A DNA stretch of 64,000 nucleotides from Streptomyces luomodiensis (GTDB lineage: Bacteria; Actinomycetota; Actinomycetes; Streptomycetales; Streptomycetaceae), in assembly GCF_031679605.1 (NCBI RefSeq), contig NZ_CP117522.1, positions 1,178,001-1,242,000 of the forward strand, in the 5' to 3' direction. Positions 42,858 through 52,450 of this stretch are shown piece after piece. The notes beneath the pieces are model-generated. The model saw only the letters and a list, made by a program, of their open reading frames with translations. It was not told the DNA's origin and made no database searches. Numbering within the stretch: position 1 is the first letter of the stretch; each line of letters begins with the position of its first letter. A program made the translations under genes and the position numbers.

Positions 42858-45299
42858 TCAGCCGGGCGACAGCGGCAGCCACTTCGACTCGCCCGGGGCC
42901 ACGGTCAGCGAGCGGTCGGCGAGCCGCACCTCGATCGGGGGCTCTTCCGAGTCCGGCACACTGATCCACAACCTCCCGGCCCGCACCCGCAGGGCGACGC
43001 CCCAGTGGCCGCGATAGCGGATCGCGAACCGGTACTCCGACAGTGCGGACAGTGCGGAGAGCCCCGGCAGCTCCGACAGCTCGGGGAGCGGCACCGGGTC
43101 CAGCCACAGGGCGTCCTCGCGGGTCTCCAGCCCGGTCAGGCCGCGCTGCACCAGGTCCAGGGTGCCGCCCATGGCCCCGAGGTGGATCCCCTCGCCGGTG
43201 GTGCCGCCCTGGACGTCCGCCACATCGCCGAGCAGCGCCTCCTGGCAGTGCCGCCACGCGTCGGCCCGGCGCGCCCGCACCAGCACCCAGCCGTGCACCA
43301 GCTCGCTGAGGGTCGAGCCGTGGCTGGTCCGGGGCAGGTAGTAGGCCACGGTGGCGCGCCAGACGTCGTCGTCCAGGGCGTACCCCAGCCGCCGGAAGAG
43401 CGCCGACAGTTCGGCCGGGCCGAAGAGATAGCCGAGCATCAGCGCGTCGGCCTGCTTGGATGCCTGGTAGCGGTTGACGGAGTCGCCCTCGGACTCCAGG
43501 ATCCGGTCCAGCCGGCGGATGTCGCCGTAGCGGGCGCGATAGCCGTCCCAGTCGAGTTCGGCCAGCTCCCCGTAGCCGTCGAACTGGCTGATGACGCCCC
43601 GGTGGAAGGGGACCAGCAGCCGCCGTGAGACGTCCTCCCAGCGCTCCGGTTCCGCGCGGTCCAGGCCCACCCGCTCGAACAGCTCGCGCCGGCGCGGCTC
43701 GGGCAGGGTGCGGGCCAGCTCCAGGGCCCGGTCGAGCACCCAGGCGGCGGTGACGTTGGTGTACGCGTTGTCGTCGATCCCGGCGCGGTCGACGCCCGGG
43801 TAGCCGTCGTGGTACTCGTCGGGCCCGACCACTCCGCGGATGCGGTACCGCCCGCGGTCCGGATCGAACACGGCGGTGTCCGCCCAGAAGCGGGCGATCT
43901 GGAGCAGCATCTCCGCGCCCTTGGTGTGCAGGAAGTCGGTGTCGCCACTGGCCTGGCAGTACTGCCACACGTTGTACGCCACCGCGGAGCCGACGTGCTG
44001 CTGGAGCCGGGAGCGGTCCGGCAGCCAGCGGCCGGAGCGCGGGTTCAGATGCAGCGTCTGGGTCTCCTCCCGCCCGTCGCTGCCGCTCTGCCACGGATAC
44101 ATCGCCCCGGCCCGCCCGGCGTCCGCGGCGGCCCGGCACGCCTGGCGCAGCCGCCGGTGGCGGTAGTGCAGCAGGGCCCGGGAGACCTCGGGGAAGTGGA
44201 GGTTCAGATACGGCAGCACGAACAGCTCGTCCCAGAAGACGTGTCCGCGGTACGCCTCGCCGTGCAGGCCCCGGGCCGGGACGCCCACGTCCAGTTCCGC
44301 AGTGTGCGGGGAGAGCGTCTGCAGGACGTGGAACAGGTGCAGCCGCAGGATGTGGCCCGCCTCGCCGGGCACCTCCAACGCGGCCTCGCGCCACAGGTGT
44401 TCCCATGCGGTGCGGTGGGAGGCGAGCAGCTTGCCGAACCCCGGCGCCCTGGCCACCCCGTCGAGCGCGGCCCGGACCGGATCGCCGGTCGCGGGGTCCT
44501 TGGAGGTGTGCACCGCCACGGTCTTCTCGATGGTGACGGGGGCGTCCGGCGCGACCGGTACGGCCAGGGTGCGCAGCGCCGCGCTCTGGGTGACCCGCTG
44601 CCCGGTGCCGGTGGGCACGCCCTGGACGGCCCGGGTGCGCGCGGCCATGGCCACCCGCACCTCGGAGGCGGTGGTGCGGCAGCTCAGCCATACGGTGTCG
44701 GGGCCGGCGGTGCCGGTGTGCCGGTCGCCGAGATGGCAGCCGGCCAGCGCGCCGTAGCGGGCCACGCCCGTGTTGGCCACGGCGCCGTCGAGCCCCGACT
44801 CCAGTTCGAGGGTGCCGGACCAGCCCTCGGCCCGGAAGGTGGTCCGCATCGCCGCCAGGTGCGGGTCCCCCATGTGGACGAGGCGCTGCTGCTCGACGTG
44901 GAGCACCCGGCCGTGCCGGTCGGTGAACCGCAGCCGCCGGAGGAGGGTGCCGTGCCGCAGGCCGAGGGTCTGCCGGTAGCCGGTCAGCTCGTCCCCGTCG
45001 GGCGAGAGCCAGCCGCCGGGGCCGGCCGGCCGGTCCGGGTCGCGGACGCGGTAGCGCAGCGGCAGCCAGTTCGGCAGGTTGACCAGGTCCTCGTTCTCGA
45101 CCTGCCGTCCGCCGACCACCGAGATCAGCCGGTTGTAGCAGCCCGCCACGTAGGTGCCCGGGTAGTGGGTCTCATCGGCGGTCACCTCGGGGGCCGCCCC
45201 CCGGGTGGCGAGATAGCCGTTGCCGAGGGTGCACAGCGACTCCCGCAGCCGCTCCTCGCCGGGCTCGTAGCCCTCGTACTCCCACACCCAGTCCGACAC
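42858..45299 (-). CDS. GH65-family glycoside phosphorylase/hydrolase
   Basis: This 813-residue enzyme has the full GH65 layout: an N-terminal beta-sandwich (MSDWVWEYEGYEPGEERLRE), then an (alpha/alpha)6 barrel with the catalytic acid in GVVGPDEYHDG. SKQADALMLGYLF and the late GTTGEGIHLGAMGGTLDLVQ follow. Family members split alpha-linked disaccharides such as maltose, trehalose or kojibiose with phosphate, giving beta-glucose 1-phosphate. No beta-phosphoglucomutase gene is next to it, which is the usual partner, so the specificity and even phosphorylase activity are uncertain. Confidence 0.88.
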   Translation of the reverse strand: MSDWVWEYEGYEPGEERLRESLCTLGNGYLATRGAAPEVTADETHYPGTYVAGCYNRLISVVGGRQVENEDLVNLPNWLPLRYRVRDPDRPAGPGGWLSPDGDELTGYRQTLGLRHGTLLRRLRFTDRHGRVLHVEQQRLVHMGDPHLAAMRTTFRAEGWSGTLELESGLDGAVANTGVARYGALAGCHLGDRHTGTAGPDTVWLSCRTTASEVRVAMAARTRAVQGVPTGTGQRVTQSAALRTLAVPVAPDAPVTIEKTVAVHTSKDPATGDPVRAALDGVARAPGFGKLLASHRTAWEHLWREAALEVPGEAGHILRLHLFHVLQTLSPHTAELDVGVPARGLHGEAYRGHVFWDELFVLPYLNLHFPEVSRALLHYRHRRLRQACRAAADAGRAGAMYPWQSGSDGREETQTLHLNPRSGRWLPDRSRLQQHVGSAVAYNVWQYCQASGDTDFLHTKGAEMLLQIARFWADTAVFDPDRGRYRIRGVVGPDEYHDGYPGVDRAGIDDNAYTNVTAAWVLDRALELARTLPEPRRRELFERVGLDRAEPERWEDVSRRLLVPFHRGVISQFDGYGELAELDWDGYRARYGDIRRLDRILESEGDSVNRYQASKQADALMLGYLFGPAELSALFRRLGYALDDDVWRATVAYYLPRTSHGSTLSELVHGWVLVRARRADAWRHCQEALLGDVADVQGGTTGEGIHLGAMGGTLDLVQRGLTGLETREDALWLDPVPLPELSELPGLSALSALSEYRFAIRYRGHWGVALRVRAGRLWISVPDSEEPPIEVRLADRSLTVAPGESKWLPLSPG

Positions 45300-45420
45300 G
45301 GCCGCTCACCGGCTCTCCTCCCTCGACACCCCCATTGTGATCCGGGCCGGAGGGCTTCACCGGTTGCGCCGCGCCCCGCGCGCGGCGGAGACGGGGGTCT
45401 GCCGGCCGTGGCACCACAGG

Positions 45421-45492
45421 ACGGACGGGCGGCCGCGCCCGAAGATGGTTGGAGTCAGTGGGCTGACTCCTTCGGTGCGGCCGTCCGTCCGT
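45421..45492. promoter_or_regulatory. 72-nt long imperfect hairpin between SDR and GH65 genes
   Basis: The outer arms 45421-45436 and 45477-45492 pair over 16 bp with one mismatch. The middle arms CCGAAG and CTTCGG pair, and the inner arms GGAGTCAG and CTGACTCC close a TGGG loop (45451-45470). The remainder of the 390-bp gap 45300-45689 shows no gene. In the direction of the flanking genes the structure comes after the SDR stop and 122 bp before the GH65 start. It may be a terminator or a structured leader. Confidence 0.5.
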
Positions 45493-45689
45493 CTTCCCCC
45501 CACCTGTGTGGAGGACCAGAGTGGACCACGGCCGCACGGGGCGGCAGGGCTGCGCGGCCCTTGATCGAGGGCCGTTGGGCCCTAGCGACCCGTCGTCATG
45601 TGCCCATCCGCCCCTCGGGCGGCGACGGGAAGGTGACGGCAGGCCCTGGCGCGGACCCGACCGGCGGCACCATCCGGGGTGAGGCGTGG

Positions 45690-46433
45690 TCAGCGGCCGA
45701 GCTGGGCACCGCCATTGATGTGCAGGACCTGGCCGGTGACATACGCGGCCTCCGGGGAGGCCAGATAGCGGATGGCGGCCGCGATCTCGCCGGGCGTCCC
45801 GGGCTGTCCGGTGAGCGTCTGCCCGATCTGCTGGGCGATGAACTCGGGTGTGCCGCGCTCGCCGAAGAACTCGGTGTCCTCGACATAGCCGGGGGCCACC
45901 GCGTTGGCCGTGACGCCCTCCGGGCCGAGCCGCTTGGCCAATTCGAAGGTGTAGGCGTGCAGCGCGGCCTTGGTGCCGCCGTACGATCCGGGGCCGCGCA
46001 GCGCCGCGACCGAGGACAGGTGGACGATCCGGCCGCCGGGCCGGGTGAGGTGGGGCAGCAGCGCCTCGGTGAGCAGCACGGCGGTCAGCACGTTGGCCGC
46101 GAAGTTCCGCCGGTACTGGTCGGCGATGCCCTCGAGGGTTCCGTCGTGGGTGGCCGCGACATTGCCGCCGGCGTTGGTGACGACGACGTCGACGGCGCCG
46201 TCCGCCGCGATGGTCTCGGCGGCGCGCCGGGTCTGCGCCGGGTCGCTGAGGTCCGCGTCGGCCCAGGTGACCAGGCCGGTGCCGTGGGCGGCGTTGAGCT
46301 TGTCGGCCGCCGCGCGCAGCACGTCGGCGCGGCGGCCGAGGATGACCACCCGGTCGCCGTCGGCGGCGAAGGTCTCCGCGGTCGCCAGTCCTATGCCCGT
46401 ACCGCCGCCCGACACCACGATCCGTCGCCCCAT
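45690..46433 (-). CDS. Short-chain dehydrogenase/reductase
   Basis: This is a 247-residue classical SDR. The cofactor loop is GGGTGIGLATAETFA, NAG appears in VVTNAGGNVAA, the catalytic Ser lies in VHLSSVAALRG and the YxxxK in SYGGTKAALHAYTFE, although the Tyr is one step earlier than some alignments place it. The C-terminal VTGQVLHINGGAQLGR is typical. The ATG at 46433 has GGAGG 6 nt upstream; a GTG one codon earlier is too close to it. The substrate is unknown. It diverges from the GH2 gene across about 208 bp. Confidence 0.88.
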   Translation of the reverse strand: MGRRIVVSGGGTGIGLATAETFAADGDRVVILGRRADVLRAAADKLNAAHGTGLVTWADADLSDPAQTRRAAETIAADGAVDVVVTNAGGNVAATHDGTLEGIADQYRRNFAANVLTAVLLTEALLPHLTRPGGRIVHLSSVAALRGPGSYGGTKAALHAYTFELAKRLGPEGVTANAVAPGYVEDTEFFGERGTPEFIAQQIGQTLTGQPGTPGEIAAAIRYLASPEAAYVTGQVLHINGGAQLGR

Positions 46434-46641
46434 CACGGGCCTCCTTATGCAGCTTGTTGAATAACAGTCACATCCGTGAACGCGTGAACGCGACGTTAGG
46501 GAGAAAGCGCATTCCCGTCAAGGTTCCGGCATCCGCCAGCCGACCCCTGTTGCCTTGCGTTCACTATTGACAGGTTCTGTTGGAGATGGCGCAATGGCGG
46601 CGCTCCACTTGTCCCAAGAGCTGTTCCAGCAAGGAGGACAT

Positions 46642-49245
46642 GTGCGTTTTCGTTCGTCTTTCACCAGATCCATGGTCGCGACCGTGACCTTGGCGCTTGG
46701 TGCGCTCGGTCTGCTGACCGCTCCGGGTCCGGCCGCGGCCGACACCCCCTCCGACGACCCTCCGGTCATCCACGGCCTCCGCGGCGACTACTACCTCCAG
46801 TCCGCCGAGGGGGCCTTCGACTTCCATGAACTGAAGGCCACCAGCCTCGACCCCGCCCTCGACTTCGACAATCTGGAGCCGCGGCTACAGGTCACCACCG
46901 GACGGGCCGACGACGTCAGCGTCCGCTGGACCGGCCGGATCACACCGGAGCGCTCCGGCGCCCACACCTTCTCGATCACCGGCGACAACGGCTTCCGGCT
47001 GTGGATCGACGGCGAACCGGTCATCGACCACTGGGTGGACGACTGGGACAAGGAGCAGACCTCCCAGCCCGTCGAGCTCACCGCGGGCAGGGCGTACGAC
47101 ATCAAGGTCGAGTACTTCGAGCACTACGGCGGCTCCAACCTCCATCTGTCCTGGACCCCGCCCGGCGCCGCCAAGGCGCCCGTACCCACGTCGGCCTTCC
47201 AGGTGCCCGCGGACTTCGTCTACGACGGCCCGGTGACCAGCGCCGTCCAGTCCGACGGCCGTACCCTGCTGCTGGACTTCGCCCAGCCCCTCACCACTCC
47301 CCCGGCCGGTCTGACATCGCATCTGACCGCCGTCATCGGCGGCGCCGACTGGCCGCTCGGCCGCGCCCGGCTGGACCCGGCCGACCCGTCCCGGCTGCTG
47401 CTCACCCTGAAGGAGCCGGTGGTCGGCCAGGGCGGCGAGGCCGTGGTGCGCTACGACGGCGAGGGCGGTCTCGAGGACGCCGACGGCGCCATCGAGCCGT
47501 ACGTCTCCTTCGGCGGCAACGAGTCGACGTACCAGCTGAGCACGGACTGGGCGAAGGACGTCAGCGCCGACAACGCCCATCCCGAATACCCGCGCCCGCA
47601 GCTGACCCGCGATCAGTGGCGCAACCTCAACGGCAGCTGGCAGTTCGCCGCCGCCGAAGAGGGGCAGGCACCGCCCGTCGGGAAGAGGCTCAAGGAGCGG
47701 ATCCTGGTGCCGTACCCGGTGGAGTCCCAGCTCTCCGGCGTGGAGCGCCATGAGGACCGCATGTGGTACCGGCGGACCTTCACCGTTCCGGCCAACTGGA
47801 AGGTCGGCCAGGACAAGCGGTTGCGGCTGAACTTCGACGCCGTGGACTGGCAGGCCCAGGTGTACGTCAACGGCACCCAGGTGGCCGACCACCGCGGCGG
47901 TTACGACCGGTTCAGCGCCGATGTCACCGACGCCCTGCGGCCGGGCCGCACCCAGGAGCTGATCGTCGGCGTCTACGACCCGACCGACGCGGCCGACGGC
48001 GAGGACCCGCCGCTGGGCAAGCAGCGCCTCGATCCCAGCGGCATCTGGTACACCCCCTCCTCCGGGATCTGGCAGACCGTCTGGATGGAGCCGGTCGCCG
48101 CCGACCACGTGGACACCCTCAAGCTGATCCCGGACGTCCCCGGCGAGTCCCTCACCACCGAGGTCCGCGGGGTACGCGACGGCGTTCCGGTCACCGCCAC
48201 CGCCTACGACGGAAAGCGCGCGGTCGGCACCGCCACCGGACGCACCGGGGCGCCGCTGACCGTCCCCGTGCCCACCCCGCACCTGTGGTCCCCCGATGAT
48301 CCGCATCTGTACCGGCTGAAGGTCACCGTCGGGCGGGGCGGATCGGCGGACCGGGTGGAGAGCTACTTCGGCATGCGGAGCATCGCCGTGGGAGAGGTGG
48401 ACGGGAAGCAGCGCATCCTGCTCAACGGGAAGCCCGTCTTCTCCATGGCCACCCTCGACCAGGGGTACTGGCCCGACGGACTGCACACCGCGCCGACCGA
48501 CGAGGCGCTCGCCTACGACCTGAAGATGCACAAGCGCCTGGGCTTCAACTCCGTGCGCAAGCACATCAAGGTCGAACCCGACCGCTGGTACTACTGGGCC
48601 GACCGGCTGGGCCTGCTGGTGTGGCAGGACATGCCGTCCATGAACGCGGTCGCCCCCTCGGAGAAGGCGCAGGCGCAGTACGAGCACGAGATGAAGCGGA
48701 TGATCGACCAGCACATCAGCAGCCCGTCGATCGTCATCTGGGTCACCTTCAACGAGGGCTGGGGCCAGTACGGCGGCTCGAAGGTGCCGGCGCTCGCGAA
48801 GAGCTGGGACCCCAGCCGGCTCGTCAACGGGGCCAGCGGCTGGAACGACACCGGAAACGGCGACATCGCCGATGTCCACGCCTATCCCGCGCCGGGCGAT
48901 CCGCGCCCGGACGCGACACGGGCGGCCGTCACCGGCGAGTACGGCGGCCTGGGCCTGGCCATACCGGGCCACGCCTGGCCCGTGCGGCACACCTACGTCG
49001 GCGTGGACCGAGACCAGTTCACCGACGAGTATCTGAAGCTGCTGGACAAGGTGCGCGGGCTGATCGCGTGCAACGGCAGCAGCGGGGCCGTCTACACCCA
49101 GATCGTGGATGTGGAGGGCGAGCTCAACGGGCTGCTCAGCTATGACCGCAAGGTGATCAAAGCTGATGTGAACCGGCTGCGCACGGCGCATCAGGCGCTG
49201 ATCCACGACGCGGAGGACCCGGCGTCCATGGAGTGCACCGGGTAG
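46642..49245 (+). CDS. Secreted PA14-GH2 glycoside hydrolase
   Basis: This 867-residue exported enzyme has a signal peptide (residues 1-32) and a PA14 domain (about 43-190) with YYLQSAEGAFDF and TGDNGFRLWIDGEPVIDHW. A linker domain follows, then a GH2 sugar-binding, Ig-like and TIM-barrel enzyme from about residue 320. The acid/base Glu lies in IVIWVTFNEGWGQYG and the likely nucleophile Glu in VTGEYGGLGL. The GTG at 46642 has AAGGAGG 6 nt upstream. Beta-galactosidase, beta-glucuronidase and beta-mannosidase cannot be separated by eye. TTGACA at 46567 could be its promoter -35 element. Confidence 0.88.
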   Translation: MRFRSSFTRSMVATVTLALGALGLLTAPGPAAADTPSDDPPVIHGLRGDYYLQSAEGAFDFHELKATSLDPALDFDNLEPRLQVTTGRADDVSVRWTGRITPERSGAHTFSITGDNGFRLWIDGEPVIDHWVDDWDKEQTSQPVELTAGRAYDIKVEYFEHYGGSNLHLSWTPPGAAKAPVPTSAFQVPADFVYDGPVTSAVQSDGRTLLLDFAQPLTTPPAGLTSHLTAVIGGADWPLGRARLDPADPSRLLLTLKEPVVGQGGEAVVRYDGEGGLEDADGAIEPYVSFGGNESTYQLSTDWAKDVSADNAHPEYPRPQLTRDQWRNLNGSWQFAAAEEGQAPPVGKRLKERILVPYPVESQLSGVERHEDRMWYRRTFTVPANWKVGQDKRLRLNFDAVDWQAQVYVNGTQVADHRGGYDRFSADVTDALRPGRTQELIVGVYDPTDAADGEDPPLGKQRLDPSGIWYTPSSGIWQTVWMEPVAADHVDTLKLIPDVPGESLTTEVRGVRDGVPVTATAYDGKRAVGTATGRTGAPLTVPVPTPHLWSPDDPHLYRLKVTVGRGGSADRVESYFGMRSIAVGEVDGKQRILLNGKPVFSMATLDQGYWPDGLHTAPTDEALAYDLKMHKRLGFNSVRKHIKVEPDRWYYWADRLGLLVWQDMPSMNAVAPSEKAQAQYEHEMKRMIDQHISSPSIVIWVTFNEGWGQYGGSKVPALAKSWDPSRLVNGASGWNDTGNGDIADVHAYPAPGDPRPDATRAAVTGEYGGLGLAIPGHAWPVRHTYVGVDRDQFTDEYLKLLDKVRGLIACNGSSGAVYTQIVDVEGELNGLLSYDRKVIKADVNRLRTAHQALIHDAEDPASMECTG

Positions 49246-49275
49246 GCGTCAGCACGCCCGGACGGACCGGGCCCC

Positions 49276-49306
49276 GGGCGGGGCGCCATCGCAGGGCGCC
49301 CCGCCC
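49276..49306 (+). terminator. Terminator after the GH2 gene
   Basis: GGGCGGGGCGCC (49276-49287) and GGCGCCCCGCCC (49295-49306) form a perfect 12-bp stem with a 7-base loop. It lies 30 bp after the GH2 stop and before the convergent small secreted protein gene. Confidence 0.78.
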
Positions 49307-49342
49307 GTCAGGGCCCACCGTTGTCACGCGATCACCCGGCTG

Positions 49343-49828
49343 TCACCTGCCGACTTTGAGCGCGAAGTGGACGAGCGGACCCGCGAGGGTGACGGTGCCC
49401 TTGCCGTAGGCGGAGTTGTACCGCCCGGTGCCGCCGACGATCCGGGTCGTGGCGGTGGCGGTCTTGTCGCCCTTGTGGGTGACCTTGTCGCTGAGCACCA
49501 GCCACCCCTTCTTCTTCAGGTGCAGCACCCGCGCGCACCGGACGACCACCGTGCTGCCGGTGACCCTGACGGTGTCGCAGCGCACGGTGCCGTCACCGGC
49601 GTACGTCTTCTTCTTCTCGGTGTACAGCTTCAGCCGGGTCTCCCAGCGGTCGCCGGGCTGGACCCGCTTGGGCTTGGTGTCGCTCACGGCGACGCCGAGC
49701 AGATTGACCTTCTCGGTGTTCCCGGCCGCGGCGGCCTGCGCGGCGGCGGCGGGAAGCAGGGCCAGGACGGTGGTCATCGCGGCGGTGGCGACGGCGCCAC
49801 GGACAACGGAAGTGAGCATGGACGTCAT
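49343..49828 (-). CDS. Small secreted beta-barrel protein (allene-oxide-cyclase-like fold)
   Basis: This 161-residue protein has a signal peptide (SVVRGAVATAAMTTVLALLP, cleaved after AQA). The mature domain shows alternating strands with TVRCDTVRVTGSTVVVRCAR and ends TTRIVGGTGRYNSAYGKGTV plus a last strand. The I.GGTG.Y pattern and paired Cys fit bacterial allene-oxide-cyclase/dirigent-like barrel proteins of unknown role. The ATG at 49828 is chosen; another at 49819 is possible, and neither has a strong ribosome site. It is convergent with the GH2 gene. Confidence 0.65.
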   Translation of the reverse strand: MTSMLTSVVRGAVATAAMTTVLALLPAAAAQAAAAGNTEKVNLLGVAVSDTKPKRVQPGDRWETRLKLYTEKKKTYAGDGTVRCDTVRVTGSTVVVRCARVLHLKKKGWLVLSDKVTHKGDKTATATTRIVGGTGRYNSAYGKGTVTLAGPLVHFALKVGR

Positions 49829-49957
49829 CTCACGTCCGTGATCGCCCCCGGGCAAGGCGACCCGGCAATACGATCCGGTATTCCACCCGGCCGGAGGAAC
49901 CGGGGGCCGTCCGGCTCCTCCCGCTCCTCCCGGCCCCCGGCCGTACGGAGCGGCAGG

Positions 49958-50623
49958 TCACCGCGCGGCCAGCGCCTCGATGGCGGCGATCGTGCGGTCC
50001 ACCACCACGTCGTACAGCCTGTTCTGCGCCCCCGGCAGCCTCGGCAGCAGCGGGGCCACCGCTTCCCGCTCCTCCTGGGGGTAGCGGGCCAGCGCCTCGC
50101 TCAGGGCGTCGAGTTTGTGGGCGGAGACGGGGCCGCGGTGGGTCTCGTAGACCGCGTGGCCGATGACGGTGGAGCCGATGAGGGTCACGGCCAGCGCGAG
50201 ATCGTCCTCGGCCAGCCGCAGTGGGCGCAGCAGCCGGGTGAGGGTCACCAGGGAGGAGACGCGGGCGGGCTGCTGGGTGGCGGCCATGTAGGGGAGCAGC
50301 TGGCGGTAGGGCAGCAGATAGTCGCGGCTGTCGTGCATCCAGGCGCGCAGCCGCTCCTGCCAGGTTCCACCCGGCAGGTCCTTGTGCTGGGCGTCAGCCA
50401 TGACGCGGTCGGCCACGGCCTGGAGGAGGTCGTCGCGGTCGGGGAAGTAGCGGTAGAGCGCCATGGGGGCGGAGCCGACCGCCTCGGCGACCCTCTTGAC
50501 GGTCAGCGCGACCTCCGGTTCGCGGACCGCGAGTTCCGCGGCGGAGCGGACGATCTGCTCACGCGACAGGCGGGGCGGGCGTCCGCGTCCCCTGCGGACG
50601 GTCTCCTCCGCGGCCTCGGCCAT
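49958..50623 (-). CDS. TetR-family transcriptional regulator
   Basis: This 221-residue regulator has the N-terminal TetR HTH (LSREQIVRSAAELAV, then LTVKRVAEAVGSAPMALYRY) and an all-helical ligand domain. It diverges from an AMP-binding ligase gene 150 bp away, so it probably represses the ligase and perhaps the following exporter. TetR proteins in such settings often sense acyl-CoA esters; no such evidence is visible here. Confidence 0.9.
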   Translation of the reverse strand: MAEAAEETVRRGRGRPPRLSREQIVRSAAELAVREPEVALTVKRVAEAVGSAPMALYRYFPDRDDLLQAVADRVMADAQHKDLPGGTWQERLRAWMHDSRDYLLPYRQLLPYMAATQQPARVSSLVTLTRLLRPLRLAEDDLALAVTLIGSTVIGHAVYETHRGPVSAHKLDALSEALARYPQEEREAVAPLLPRLPGAQNRLYDVVVDRTIAAIEALAAR

Positions 50624-50776
50624 CCGGTGTCCTTTCGCTCGCCCCCGTCGTGCCAGGTGCCAAGGCTACGCATGTCCGCTCGGGTGCCGCTCAGCCGTCC
50701 GCCGTCTTGAACGCCACCCCGCGCCGTGCCAGCGTGACGAACCGTCCGGATCGTCCGAGCCCCCGGGAGACCCTCG

Positions 50777-52375
50777 ATGACCGCGTCCGACCTGCCCGTG
50801 GACATCGTGCGCGCCCGCCGCCACGGCATCGCCGATCTGCTGGCGCGCACCGCGGCGCGGCTGCCCGGCAAGACGGCGGTCGTGGCCGGCGCGCTGCGCC
50901 AGACCTACGCCGAACTGGACGCGCTGGTGAGCCGGACGGCCGGGGCGCTGGCGGCGCGGGGCATCGCCAAGGGCGATCGCGTGGTGCTCCTGGCCCGCAA
51001 CTCCCACGGCTATGTGGTGGCGTACTTCGCGCTGGCCCGGCTGGGCGCGGTGTCGGTGCCGGTCAACTTCATGCTGACCGCGCCCGAAGTGGCGTATGTG
51101 CTGGACCACTCGGGTGCGATCGGGATCATCGCGGGCACCGAGCTGCTGGATGTCGCCGAGGGCGCGCTGGCCGAGGCCGCGCCGCCCCGGATCGCGCTGC
51201 GCGCGGCCCTGGGCGGCGGACGCGAGGGGTGGGAGGACTTCGCCGCGCTGGGCGCGGAGCGGGGGCATCCGGTGCCCGATCCCGCGCTGGGCGACGACGA
51301 CCCGGTCCAGCTGATGTACACCTCGGGGACCGAGTCCCGGCCCAAGGGCGCGATCATGACGAGCCGCAATCTGATCGCGCAGTATCTGACGGCGATCGTC
51401 GACGGCGGGATGTCGCCGGACGATGTGGAGATCCATGCGCTCCCGCTCTACCACTGCGCCCAGTTGCACGCCTTCCTCACCCCCGACATCCAGCTGGGCG
51501 CCACCTGTGTGGTGCTGCCGGGTCCGGACCCGGCGGCGCTGCTGGCCACGATCGAGGCGGAGCGGGTGACCAAGCTGTTCGCCCCGCCCACGGTGTGGAT
51601 CGCGCTGCTGCGCCATCCGGAGTTCGCGGTCCGCGATCTGTCGTCGCTGCGCAAGGGGTACTACGGGGCGGCGCCGATGCCGGTCGCGGTGCTGGCCGAG
51701 CTGCGCCGGCGGCTGCCGGGGCTGGCGCTGTACAACTTCTACGGCCAGACCGAGATGTCCCCGATCGCGACCGTACTGGGCCCGGCCGACCAGGAGCGCA
51801 AGGCCGGTTCCGCGGGGCGGCCCGCGCTGAACGTCGAGACCCGGGTGGTCGACGAGGCGGACCGGCCGGTGCCGCCGGGCACGGTCGGCGAGATCGCGCA
51901 CCGGGGCCCGCACACCATGCTCGGCTACTGGCGGGATCCCGAGCGCACCGCGGAGGCGTTCCGGGGCGGCTGGTTCCACAGCGGCGATCTGGGGGTGCTG
52001 GACGAGGAGGGGTGCCTGACGGTCGTGGACCGCAAGAAGGACATGGTCAACAGCGGTGGGGAGAACGTCTCGGGGCGTGAGGTGGAGGAGGTGGTCCACG
52101 CCCATCCGGCGGTCGCGGAGGTCGCGGTGTTCGGGGTGGAGCATCCGTACTGGATCGAGGCGGTGACCGCGGTGGTGGTGGTCGTGCCGGGGCGTCAGGT
52201 GACGGCGGAGGAGATCCTCGCGCACTGCCGCGCACGGCTCGCGGGGTTCAAGGTGCCCAAGTTCGTGGTGTTCGCCGAGGCGTTGCCGAAGAACCCGAGC
52301 GGCAAGATCCTCAAGCGCGAACTGCGGGAAAGCTACCGCGCCTTGGGCGAGGAACCGCTGGACGGACGTATTTGA
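50777..52375 (+). CDS. Acyl-CoA ligase (AMP-binding enzyme)
   Basis: This 532-residue ANL-superfamily enzyme has the ATP loop YTSGTESRPKGAI, the YGQTEMSPIATVLG adenine motif, WFHSGDLGVLDEEG with the conserved Asp, DRKKDMVNSGGENVSGREVE and the catalytic Lys in PKNPSGKILKREL. It should adenylate a carboxylic acid and load it onto CoA; the chain type is not evident. It is divergent from a TetR regulator and precedes an MFS exporter by 75 bp on the same strand. Confidence 0.9.
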   Translation: MTASDLPVDIVRARRHGIADLLARTAARLPGKTAVVAGALRQTYAELDALVSRTAGALAARGIAKGDRVVLLARNSHGYVVAYFALARLGAVSVPVNFMLTAPEVAYVLDHSGAIGIIAGTELLDVAEGALAEAAPPRIALRAALGGGREGWEDFAALGAERGHPVPDPALGDDDPVQLMYTSGTESRPKGAIMTSRNLIAQYLTAIVDGGMSPDDVEIHALPLYHCAQLHAFLTPDIQLGATCVVLPGPDPAALLATIEAERVTKLFAPPTVWIALLRHPEFAVRDLSSLRKGYYGAAPMPVAVLAELRRRLPGLALYNFYGQTEMSPIATVLGPADQERKAGSAGRPALNVETRVVDEADRPVPPGTVGEIAHRGPHTMLGYWRDPERTAEAFRGGWFHSGDLGVLDEEGCLTVVDRKKDMVNSGGENVSGREVEEVVHAHPAVAEVAVFGVEHPYWIEAVTAVVVVVPGRQVTAEEILAHCRARLAGFKVPKFVVFAEALPKNPSGKILKRELRESYRALGEEPLDGRI

Positions 52376-52450
52376 CGTACTGGTTACACAATTTATGCGA
52401 CACTGCTGCGGCACCTGCTGTGCATCGGCCATGCCCTACGAAGGACCACC

